Assembly (NCBI RefSeq): GCF_900156735.1
Contig: NZ_FTOL01000005.1
Span: 230,581-294,580 of the forward strand
Length of the DNA: 64,000 nucleotides
Source: Chryseobacterium ureilyticum
GTDB lineage: Bacteria; Bacteroidota; Bacteroidia; Flavobacteriales; Weeksellaceae
Reading direction: 5' to 3'
Shown here piece after piece: positions 44,523-52,634 of the stretch. How positions within the stretch are numbered: the first letter of the stretch is position 1; each line of letters begins with the position of its first letter. A program made the translations under genes and the position numbers. A model generated the notes under the pieces. The model worked only from the letters and a program-made list of their open reading frames with translations, ran no database searches and was not told where the DNA came from.

Positions 44523-47198
44523 ATGAAACGTTATTTTTACATTTTAACATTTCTGGTTCCTTTTTTAGGGTACTCACAATGGACGAGAACTGAAATTAAA
44601 TCCCAAAAAGTAAAAAAATCACAGGAAAACCTTGAGTTTTCTGGACTTTACTCCTTAAATACTGATGAACTTAAAATTGCATTGAAAAATGCCCCTCAAC
44701 GTTTTTCAAATGAAAAAGGAGCTATTGTTTCTCTTCCTACAGCCAAAGGAAAGATAGAAAGATTTCAGGTTTGGGAGTTTTCCAATATGGCACCGGAATT
44801 ACAGGCTAAGTTTCCGGATATTAAATCCTATGTTGGGACCAGTGTAGAAGATCCTACTGTTTATTTGAGGTTCAGTATGTCACCTGTAGGGTTTTCTTCG
44901 ATGATTACCCGTTCGGGAATATCAGAATTTATTGAACCTTATACTGAAGACAGAACTGTTTATGCAGTTTTTGATTCTAATGCAAAACGTGGACAGGATA
45001 AAGAACCTTTTGAATGTTCTACTATTGATCATATAGAAAAAAGCGCTGCTGAAAAAAAAAGCGCCGGCGAAACAAATAGAAGAACAGCAGGTTTTAATGT
45101 TTTCAGAATGGCTCTTTCCTGTACAGGAGAATATGCACAATATCATTTAACAGCAGCTGGAACTCCGGTAACAGCATCGGATGCTCAAAAGAAAGCAGTA
45201 GTTCTTTCCGCGATGAATGCTACTTTAACAAGGTTAAATGGTGTTTTCGAAAAAGAACTATCACTTCATTTTAATCTGATCGCTAATAATGACGCTATTA
45301 TATTTTTAGATGCAGCTTCAGATCCTTACACAACAACTGCAGGTCCGGACGAAGCCCATGTAGGTATAACTTCTGTTATTCCTGTTGTGAATTTTGACAT
45401 GGGACACTTATTGGATAAGAAAGGTGGTAATGGATCTGCCTATCTTGATGCTTTATGTGGTAGTAAGCCGGGAAGAGGATGGACAGCCCACAATTTTCCG
45501 GAAGGAGATAAGTTCGATATCGATTACGTAGCGCATGAGATGGGGCATCAAATGGGAGCTAATCACACATTTTCCAAGTATTTAAATGGTAATGGGTCAT
45601 CAGAAATGGAACCTGGAGGAGGAAGTACTATTATGGCTTATACCGGAATTATGGGTGAAGTTTACGATATTCAGTATAATTCTAATGATTATTACCATAC
45701 TTATAATTTAACAGAAATAAAGAACAGAATAAGCAATATAAGCTGTGGAGTAACAACACCCTTCGGGATTGCTGCTCCTACCGTAAATGCAGGGTTAGAT
45801 TATATTATTCCAAAATCTACTCCATATATATTAAAAGGAACAACTGATGATAGCAACAGTTCATCATACACGTATGTTTGGGAGCAAATGAATAATGCCC
45901 CCAATTCTCAAACAGGTATGAATTCTCTTGCATATCCAGCTAAACCCTCAGGTCCTAACTTCAGATCTCTTCCTCCAAAAAGTACACCGGTAAGATATTT
46001 ACCTGAGTTTAATAAAGTATTGGCGGGAGCTTTATCTACCCGTTGGGAATCTGTTTCAAGTGTAGGAAGAAACCTAAATTTCAGATTAACAGTAAGAAAT
46101 AATAATCCATTAGCCCCGCAGACCAATAATGATAATATGCTGGTAACGGTAAATGCCGGAGCAGGACCTTTTCAGGTGACAGCGCCTTCATTCGGGCAAT
46201 CTGCAAGTTCAGGAAGTGCATTTAATGTAACCTGGGATGTGGCGAATACTAATCAGGCACCCATTAATACAGCAAATGTTAATATTAAATTATCTACAGA
46301 TGGAGGACAGACATTTACAACACTTGCTGCTAACACACCAAACGATGGTTCAGAACAAGTGATAATTCCTGCAGGATCTACTTCTGCCAATGCATTTATA
46401 ATGATAGAAGCAGTAGGAAATATTTATTATACGGTAAGCCCAAGTTTTGTTATTGATTATTCCGTGACAGGTGAAACATGTACTACTTATACTTATAATG
46501 CAGGCACAGTTGCAATTCCTGATGGACCTGGAGGTAATGGAATTTCAGCGCCAAGAGTAAATATTCCGTTAACAGTAAACAATAACGGAACTATTACTAA
46601 GATTAAAGTAACACCAAATGTAACTCATTCTAATATTGGTCAGATAGCAATTGGTATTGAAAGCCCGGTAGGAACTGCTGCATTGCTATGGAATAGAGAG
46701 TGCCCAGGAGTATCTGGGATAACGGGAAGTTTCAGTGATACAGGAAATACTGTAGGGTGTACATCACCTGTTCAGGGGGCGGTAAAATCTAATGAACCTT
46801 TAAATGTATTCAAAGGACATTCTGCTCAGGGAGTTTGGAATTTATATGCTACAGATAATGTCAAAGGAACTACCGGAAGCATTAACGGCTGGTCTCTTGA
46901 AGTGTGTACACAGGAAACCCAAAGTTTAGGAACCAAAGATGCCGCTTCACCTTTAGCTGATGATATTAAAATCTATCCTAATCCAAGTGACGGAAATTTC
47001 TTCATCAAATCTCAAAATATAAAAGGAGATATAAAAGTGACTATGCTTGATGCTAGTGGAAGATTGATTTACTCTTCATCCTATAAAAGCGAAGGGAATA
47101 ACACTAAAGAATTTAATGTAAATGTACCTAAAGGAGTATATGTGATAAGCATTGACTCTCAGAAAGGAATATATAATACTAAATTGATTATCAAATAA
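44523..47198 (+). CDS. Secreted reprolysin-like metalloprotease with P domain and T9SS type A sorting domain
   Basis: Exported zinc protease of 891 residues. Signal peptide (to about 19, FLGYSQ) and a propeptide (about 20-195) precede the M12B-like catalytic domain with the zinc site H338-E-M-G-H342-xxxxx-H348 and a downstream methionine-turn candidate (STIMAYTGIMG). Ig-like domains follow (about 415-650), then a proprotein-convertase P domain (about 660-800, with IESPVGTAALLWNRECPG and WNLYATDN), and a type A sorting tail (IKIYPNPSDGNFFIK ... GIYNTKLIIK). The P domain is probably a stabilising or binding module. Likely acts outside the cell on proteins. Confidence 0.93.
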   Translation: MKRYFYILTFLVPFLGYSQWTRTEIKSQKVKKSQENLEFSGLYSLNTDELKIALKNAPQRFSNEKGAIVSLPTAKGKIERFQVWEFSNMAPELQAKFPDIKSYVGTSVEDPTVYLRFSMSPVGFSSMITRSGISEFIEPYTEDRTVYAVFDSNAKRGQDKEPFECSTIDHIEKSAAEKKSAGETNRRTAGFNVFRMALSCTGEYAQYHLTAAGTPVTASDAQKKAVVLSAMNATLTRLNGVFEKELSLHFNLIANNDAIIFLDAASDPYTTTAGPDEAHVGITSVIPVVNFDMGHLLDKKGGNGSAYLDALCGSKPGRGWTAHNFPEGDKFDIDYVAHEMGHQMGANHTFSKYLNGNGSSEMEPGGGSTIMAYTGIMGEVYDIQYNSNDYYHTYNLTEIKNRISNISCGVTTPFGIAAPTVNAGLDYIIPKSTPYILKGTTDDSNSSSYTYVWEQMNNAPNSQTGMNSLAYPAKPSGPNFRSLPPKSTPVRYLPEFNKVLAGALSTRWESVSSVGRNLNFRLTVRNNNPLAPQTNNDNMLVTVNAGAGPFQVTAPSFGQSASSGSAFNVTWDVANTNQAPINTANVNIKLSTDGGQTFTTLAANTPNDGSEQVIIPAGSTSANAFIMIEAVGNIYYTVSPSFVIDYSVTGETCTTYTYNAGTVAIPDGPGGNGISAPRVNIPLTVNNNGTITKIKVTPNVTHSNIGQIAIGIESPVGTAALLWNRECPGVSGITGSFSDTGNTVGCTSPVQGAVKSNEPLNVFKGHSAQGVWNLYATDNVKGTTGSINGWSLEVCTQETQSLGTKDAASPLADDIKIYPNPSDGNFFIKSQNIKGDIKVTMLDASGRLIYSSSYKSEGNNTKEFNVNVPKGVYVISIDSQKGIYNTKLIIK

Positions 47199-47216
47199 AC
47201 ACTGTGAATATTTTAT

Positions 47217-47248
47217 AAAAGGGCTGACATTCTTGTCGGTCCTTTTTT
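47217..47248 (+). terminator. Rho-independent terminator of the protease gene
   Basis: AAAAGGGCTGACA and TGTCGGTCCTTTT pair with two mismatches or wobbles around TTCT, then T-rich sequence. Confidence 0.8.
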
Positions 47249-47325
47249 GTTTCTAAACTTGTTGCGTGGCATTATTTATAGTACTTTTATAGGTCGTTAT
47301 CAATTTTTCTTATAAAATATAAGTG

Positions 47326-48207
47326 ATGAATTCTATTTCTGTCCTTCATATCGACCTTTTTCAGGCAGGTAAAAATCCCTCAGATTTTTATTTTAATACC
47401 ATGAAAAATCATTTGGTAGTAGGGCATAAGCATATAGAAAAGCCACATAGACATGATTTTTATGCAGCTGTTCTATTTACCAAAGGAATAGGAATTCATG
47501 AGATCGATTTTCAAAAATATGATGTTTCGGAAGGTAGCCTTTTCTTTCTTTCACCCGGGCAGATTCATAGCTGGGAATTATCAGAAGATATAGACGGTTA
47601 CATTTTCTTTTGCTCACAAGAGTATTATGAAATGCATTACGTGAATCAGAAACTTAGAAATTTTCCATTTTTTGGATCTGTATCGTTTCCCAGAAAACTT
47701 CAGTTGGATGCAGAGGAACTGCTTAAGAATATTCACTTATTTCAGGAGCTGGGAAAAGAACACGAGAGAAAAGATATTATGAAAGATGGCTTTATCTTGT
47801 CATTGATGTCTCAGGTTTTCATCAACGCGACCCGTTTATTTACAAAAGATTTTGATGTTCAGGCTTCTTCTGCAGGGCTTTCGTACTTTAAACATTATCA
47901 GGATTTTGAGAGTCTTGTTGAACAGCATTTTACAGAACAGAAATCAATTGCGTATTACGCAAATCTGTTAGGTATTTCATCTAAACACCTTAACCGTATT
48001 GCGCAGACCGTGGTGCAAAAGACAGCTACAGAGGTCATCACGGAAAGAGTAGTGCTTGAAGCCAAAAGAATGTTGATGTACCTGGATGAAAGTCTGGTTG
48101 AAATTGCTTTCAGGTTAGGATATGAAGAATATTCCTACTTTGTAAGAGTCTTCCGAAAAAGCTCCGGAATGACTCCTACTCAGTTTATGAGGAAATATAA
48201 GGCTTAA
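47326..48207 (+). CDS. AraC family transcriptional regulator
   Basis: Regulator of 293 residues with an N-terminal cupin sensor domain (about 30-110, PHRHDFYAAVLFTKG and GSLFFLSPGQIHSW) and a C-terminal AraC DNA-binding domain with two helix-turn-helix motifs (SIAYYANLLGISSKHLNRI and VEIAFRLGYEEYSYFVRVF). The ATG at 47326 is preferred to the GTG one codon before it. The ligand is unknown. Convergent with ccoG; no hairpin is visible in the 37 bases between them. Confidence 0.93.
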   Translation: MNSISVLHIDLFQAGKNPSDFYFNTMKNHLVVGHKHIEKPHRHDFYAAVLFTKGIGIHEIDFQKYDVSEGSLFFLSPGQIHSWELSEDIDGYIFFCSQEYYEMHYVNQKLRNFPFFGSVSFPRKLQLDAEELLKNIHLFQELGKEHERKDIMKDGFILSLMSQVFINATRLFTKDFDVQASSAGLSYFKHYQDFESLVEQHFTEQKSIAYYANLLGISSKHLNRIAQTVVQKTATEVITERVVLEAKRMLMYLDESLVEIAFRLGYEEYSYFVRVFRKSSGMTPTQFMRKYKA

Positions 48208-48244
48208 TTTAATTCAAAGTTTTTATGGTTATTGATTAATTTTC

Positions 48245-49687
48245 TTATAATGCCAGCTTAAATGGTCCTTCAAAATTTGTCTCAAAAGAATCTACCAGCT
48301 TACCATTTTCATCAAAAACTCCAATGGTCATATTTTGTTTTGAGAATTTGATTTTATCTTCCGGGAAAGATATATTGATATTTCCTTTCAGAATTTGATC
48401 ACCTTTTAAAATGATTTTTTCAGACCCAAAATAGGTGATTTCTGCATTCTCAGGAGTGATGACTTTTATAGTCAGTACTTTTTTCTCATTAGATTTATTC
48501 AATAGAGTATAGATAAAAGTATTGGTAATTTTACCATCTTTAATAAAGAATGTAGAGCCGGCAGGTTTGATGAATTTAGCCTCCATAGAACCACGGTCAT
48601 ACATCAAAAATCCAAGGAATCCGATTAATAAAGCTAAAATAACTGTCGTAGCCTTCATTCTTGAAGTAAACTTGAACTTTTCGCTATTTTCAATCTCAGA
48701 TTCTGTAGCATAACGGATCAATCCTTTTGGAAGACCTACCTTATCCATGATCTCATCACAGGCATCAATACATGCGGTACAGTTTACACATTCCAATTGC
48801 TGTCCGTTTCTGATGTCAATCCCCGTAGGGCAGACTACCACGCATTGGTTACAATCAATACAATCTCCTTTTCCAGCCGCTTTTCTGTCCTCATTATTTC
48901 TCCATTTTGAACGACCTTCGCCTCTTTTAAAATCATAATATACGTTGATAGTCTGTTTATCTATTAAAACTCCCTGAAGCCTTCCATAAGGACAAACCAG
49001 AGTGCATACCTGCTCACGAAGCCATGCAAAAACAAAATAGAATGTCATGGTAAAAAAGATCATCGTGATAAACTTTAAAGGATGCTCAGACGGACCTTCA
49101 AGCATAATCTGGAAAACTTGCTCATAGCCTACAATATACATGAACATAAAGGTTGAAATAACTATCGAAATCAAAAGAAATACAGCCCATTTTGTCAGTC
49201 TTTTTCTGATTTTTTCAGCGTCCCATTCCTGTCTGTCAAGCTTCATCTGCTTATTTCGGTCACCTTCGATCCAATATTCTATTTTACGGAAAACCATTTC
49301 CATAAATAAAGTTTGAGGACAAAGCCAGCCACAGAATATTCTTCCGAAAACCACAGTGAACAGCATCACGAAAATAACAGAAGTTACCGCTCCCAATGCC
49401 AGAATGAAAAAATCCTGAAGATAGAAAGGCTGCCCAAGGATAAAGAATTTTCTATCGATAACATTAAAGAGGAAAAAAGGATTGTTATTAATCTTTATAA
49501 AAGGTAATCCAAAGAATAAAGCTAATAAGGCATAACTGGTATAGTCTCTGTAATTGGTGTATTTTCCTTTTGGTTTTCGGGGGAAGATCCATTTTCTTTT
49601 ACCGGTTTCATCCATTGTTCCCACGGAGTTTCTAAACTCTTCATTTTCAATTTCCAAGGATTTGATGTTGTTAGACTCTGCGCTCAT
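48245..49687 (-). CDS. ccoG: Cytochrome c oxidase accessory protein CcoG
   Basis: Membrane ferredoxin-like protein of 480 residues needed for assembly of cbb3-type cytochrome oxidase, probably as a cupric reductase. It has an N-terminal helix bundle with FGRIFCGWLCPQTLFME, a C-x-x-C-x-x-C-x3-C cluster (CIDCNQCVVVCP) and a second one (CVNCTACIDACD), then a C-terminal Ig-like FixG domain (about 375-475). It is not beside ccoNOP in this window, so the oxidase operon must lie elsewhere. Confidence 0.96.
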   Translation of the reverse strand: MSAESNNIKSLEIENEEFRNSVGTMDETGKRKWIFPRKPKGKYTNYRDYTSYALLALFFGLPFIKINNNPFFLFNVIDRKFFILGQPFYLQDFFILALGAVTSVIFVMLFTVVFGRIFCGWLCPQTLFMEMVFRKIEYWIEGDRNKQMKLDRQEWDAEKIRKRLTKWAVFLLISIVISTFMFMYIVGYEQVFQIMLEGPSEHPLKFITMIFFTMTFYFVFAWLREQVCTLVCPYGRLQGVLIDKQTINVYYDFKRGEGRSKWRNNEDRKAAGKGDCIDCNQCVVVCPTGIDIRNGQQLECVNCTACIDACDEIMDKVGLPKGLIRYATESEIENSEKFKFTSRMKATTVILALLIGFLGFLMYDRGSMEAKFIKPAGSTFFIKDGKITNTFIYTLLNKSNEKKVLTIKVITPENAEITYFGSEKIILKGDQILKGNINISFPEDKIKFSKQNMTIGVFDENGKLVDSFETNFEGPFKLAL

Positions 49688-49944
49688 TGTCGTATGCTAT
49701 AAAAGTATTTTGGTAATATTTTTCATCCTGATCAATTTTGTTTTTCCATCCGTTTTTTTGCTTGAAAAAACTTATTGATTCTGTTACTGCAAAGCTCCGG
49801 ATTATATCATTGAACTACTAATATGATCTACTTCCAAAATAGGACAATTAGGACATTATGTTTTAAGATTGATAATAAATCAAAATGAGAAAATATTTTT
49901 GAAACCGATAAGCATATCGTAAATTGCAGCTTTAAAAATGAAGA

Positions 49945-50838
49945 ATGAAGAATATCTGTAAAATAGGAATGATTGGTTTGGTTTTAGCATTGGTAAACTG
50001 CCAATCAGTAAATACCAGTAAAATGTTTTATGAAGGAGTAAAACCGAAAATGATTTCGGATAAATTTAGCTTTACAGAAGGTCCGTCAGCAGATCAAGAA
50101 GGGAATGTCTACTTTACGGATCAGCCTAATGATAAAATTTATTATTGGGACTGGAAGACCAATCAGGTCATCGAATTTTTAGATAAAACAGGAAGAGCAA
50201 ACGGAACTCACTTTGATAAAGACGGTTTCCTGATTACCTGTTCAGATGATAACGGAGAAATGTGGAAGATTTCGAAGGACAAAAAAGTTGAGGTTTTATT
50301 CAGTAATTTTGAAGGTAAAAGACTTAATGGACCTAACGATGTTTGGAATGATATTTTTGGAGGAATGTATTTTACAGATCCATTGTATGAAAGAGACTAT
50401 TGGACAAATTTCAAACAGGAAATACCTAATAAAAGTCTTTACTATAGGAATAAAGAAGGAAAGATCAGTAAATTGGATACTTTCACACAACCCAACGGAA
50501 TTGTAGGTAGTGAAACTTTAAAAGAACTTTATGTTTCAGATATTGATGCCGGGAAAACTTATGTTTATGATATTTTAGACGAAGGAAAACTATCTGAGAA
50601 AAAACTGTTTTGTGAAATGGGTTCAGACGGAATGACCCTAGATAAACACGGAAACCTTTATTTAACCGGCGATGGAGTACATGTTTTTAACCGTGAAGGG
50701 AAAAAGATTTATCACATTTCAATTCCTGAAAAATGGACGTCCAATGTAACTTTTGGAGGAGAAAATAATGATGTTTTATTCATTACCGCTTCAAAATCGG
50801 TGTATACTTTTCCAATGAGAGTGAGAGGAATAAAATAA
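49945..50838 (+). CDS. SMP-30/gluconolactonase/LRE family lipoprotein
   Basis: Six-bladed propeller protein of 297 residues. A lipoprotein signal ending GLVLALVNC puts the acylated cysteine at C19. Family motifs include FTEGPSADQEGNVYFTDQ near the N-terminus, GRANGTHFDKDG, RLNGPNDVW with GGMYFTDPLY, and a late GSDGMTLDKHGNLYLTGDG; the Glu/Asn/Asp metal ligands of this family fall in those segments. Enzymatic role (lactone hydrolysis) is likely but the substrate is unknown. The next gene is convergent. Confidence 0.88.
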   Translation: MKNICKIGMIGLVLALVNCQSVNTSKMFYEGVKPKMISDKFSFTEGPSADQEGNVYFTDQPNDKIYYWDWKTNQVIEFLDKTGRANGTHFDKDGFLITCSDDNGEMWKISKDKKVEVLFSNFEGKRLNGPNDVWNDIFGGMYFTDPLYERDYWTNFKQEIPNKSLYYRNKEGKISKLDTFTQPNGIVGSETLKELYVSDIDAGKTYVYDILDEGKLSEKKLFCEMGSDGMTLDKHGNLYLTGDGVHVFNREGKKIYHISIPEKWTSNVTFGGENNDVLFITASKSVYTFPMRVRGIK

Positions 50839-50842
50839 TTTT

Positions 50843-50885
50843 TTGCCCCGAATTCATGAATAAATCATTCATGAATTCGGGGCAA
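50843..50885. terminator. Bidirectional terminator with a perfect 19 bp stem
   Basis: TTGCCCCGAATTCATGAAT (50843-50861) pairs without mismatch with 50867-50885 around AAATC. It begins 5 bases after the SMP-30 gene stop and has short T and A runs on both sides. It suits termination of both convergent genes. Confidence 0.85.
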
Positions 50886-50913
50886 TTTTAAAATATATCT
50901 GATTAGAGGTATT

Positions 50914-52221
50914 TTAATAAGCTACTTCCATTTTCACTTTTTTCCCTTTAAGTTTTTCATTCTGAAGTTTTCTCAAAAGAGCATTTACCTTATTTCTGGC
51001 AACAGCTACGTAAGAGGTAGTATCTTTTACTTCAATGATTCCAACATCTTCTTTTTGTAGTTCTCCTTTTTTAAGTAAATATCCTACAATATCAACCTTA
51101 TTGACTTTATCCTTTTTTCCTGCACTAATGTAAATGGTCTGGAAAGGTGTTTTTTGCGGAACCTTAGTAAATCCTGCAACACTTTCTTCAGGAGTATCAT
51201 TCTTGATGAAGGGAAAATTATCATCTTCATTCATGATCAGGTAAACAAAACCTTTTGCATTCATTCTTGCAGTACGTCCGTTTCTGTGAATGAAAGCATC
51301 TTCTTTAGGAGGGAGTTGATAGTGTACAATAGACTCTACTTCCGGAACATCCAATCCGCGGGCTGCAAGGTCTGTCGTAATAAGTATTCTTGCAGAATCA
51401 TTTCTGAATTTCAGTAACGCACGTTCTCTTTCGTCCTGTTCCATACCCCCGTGGAAAGTTTCTCTGTCGATTCCCATTTGGTGAAGAAGTTCAGAGATAC
51501 GGTCTACTGCATCACGGTGGTTACAGAAGATCAAAGTTCTTTTGTTCCCGATTTTACAAACAAGGTTGAATAGTGTATCCAGTTTTTCCTCGGGAATAGT
51601 CATTACCTTTCTCAGTTGAATGTCTGGTTTTACATCATTTTCCTTAAGGAAACTAATAATTTTTTCATCTTTCAACCCTGTGAATGCAGGAATTTCATCC
51701 ATCGCAGTTGCAGACGTTAAAATTCTTTGAGAAAGCCCTTTTAAAGAACTGCAAATAAATTCCATATCATCATGGAAACCTAATTCCAAAGCCTTATCAA
51801 ATTCATCAAGAACTAGAGTTTTAACTGTTTTCGGATCAAAATTGTTATTTCTTACGTGATAAGTAACTCTTCCCGGGGTTCCGATTAAAACAGCTGGAGC
51901 CTCAATTAAATTATTGACTTCAATCTTTTTATCATGTCCACCATAGCAAACAGATACTTTAAAATCTGTTCCCATCGATTTGAAAACCTGTTCAATCTGT
52001 AACGCCAATTCTCTGGCAGGAACTAATATTAAAGCTTGTACTCCCTGAACATCTTTTTTCAGATTTCTAAGAACCGGAAATAAAAAAGCCAGCGTCTTTC
52101 CGGATCCGGTAGGAGAGAGCAAAACAATATCAGTATTGTTTTCAGACGCTTTATAAGTAGATTTCTGCATCTGATTCATATCCTGAATCTGCAGTTTTTG
52201 ATAAATTGATTGTAGTTCCAT
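50914..52221 (-). CDS. DEAD-box-type RNA helicase with DbpA RNA-binding domain
   Basis: ATP-dependent RNA helicase of 435 residues. Motif I is SPTGSGKT, motif II reads VLDEFDKALELGF, motif III is TSATA, and motif VI is HRNGRTAR. The C-terminal 75 residues (YISAGKKDKVNKVDIVGYLL to the end) resemble the DbpA RNA-binding domain, which targets 23S rRNA during large-subunit assembly, so a ribosome-assembly role is likely. Motif II has DEFD in place of DEAD; Asp-Glu for ATP hydrolysis and the last Asp remain. Its upstream gap is the repeat region that leads to the type III R-M genes. Confidence 0.92.
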   Translation of the reverse strand: MELQSIYQKLQIQDMNQMQKSTYKASENNTDIVLLSPTGSGKTLAFLFPVLRNLKKDVQGVQALILVPARELALQIEQVFKSMGTDFKVSVCYGGHDKKIEVNNLIEAPAVLIGTPGRVTYHVRNNNFDPKTVKTLVLDEFDKALELGFHDDMEFICSSLKGLSQRILTSATAMDEIPAFTGLKDEKIISFLKENDVKPDIQLRKVMTIPEEKLDTLFNLVCKIGNKRTLIFCNHRDAVDRISELLHQMGIDRETFHGGMEQDERERALLKFRNDSARILITTDLAARGLDVPEVESIVHYQLPPKEDAFIHRNGRTARMNAKGFVYLIMNEDDNFPFIKNDTPEESVAGFTKVPQKTPFQTIYISAGKKDKVNKVDIVGYLLKKGELQKEDVGIIEVKDTTSYVAVARNKVNALLRKLQNEKLKGKKVKMEVAY

Positions 52222-52300
52222 GGGTACAAAGGTAGTGAATTTTGGAGTTTGAGGGTTTGAGAGTAGGGAGGAATTACTGCTCTTCTTTGATTGGGAATGC

Positions 52301-52465
52301 TGTCATTCTGAATGGAGCGTAGCGAAATGAAGAATCTTATTTTGCCTTCTACACTAGTTATAGATGCTTCGACTCCGCTCAGCATGACCACTACTATGCT
52401 GTTAATACCATATTATTCAATTATACATGGTCAAGCTGAGCGAAGTCGAAGCCTTTTAATATAGA
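52301..52465. repeat. Cluster of GTCATTCTGA/GCTTCGACT-type intergenic repeats with 25-nt inverted pair
   Basis: Starts with TGTCATTCTGAATGGAGCGT and GAAGAATCTTATTTTG (52301-52345), then an inverted pair: GCTTCGACTCCGCTCAGCAT (52366, 25 nt in all) against 52428-52452, matching its reverse complement at 23 of 25 positions, with a 37-base spacer. I recall these words from intergenic spaces of many Bacteroidetes. The surrounding 52222-52634 gap shows no ORF or RNA gene. Confidence 0.65.
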
Positions 52466-52634
52466 TTGGTGTTAAATAAACGATCTGCAGAACCGGTGAT
52501 TTTTCACATTATAATAATTGATGAATGATTTGCTTAGCAAAATTCACTATTGGCGTTTTTAGACTATTTATGGTTTCCCATAATTTTAAACTATCAGCTG
52601 ATAGTAGCTTTGAGGCAATAAAAAACTTAAAGCC

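Noticed and set aside
50843..50885. Perfect 19 bp palindrome considered as an attachment or operator site
   Set aside because: Its place between two convergent stop codons and the hairpin form are better explained by a bidirectional terminator.
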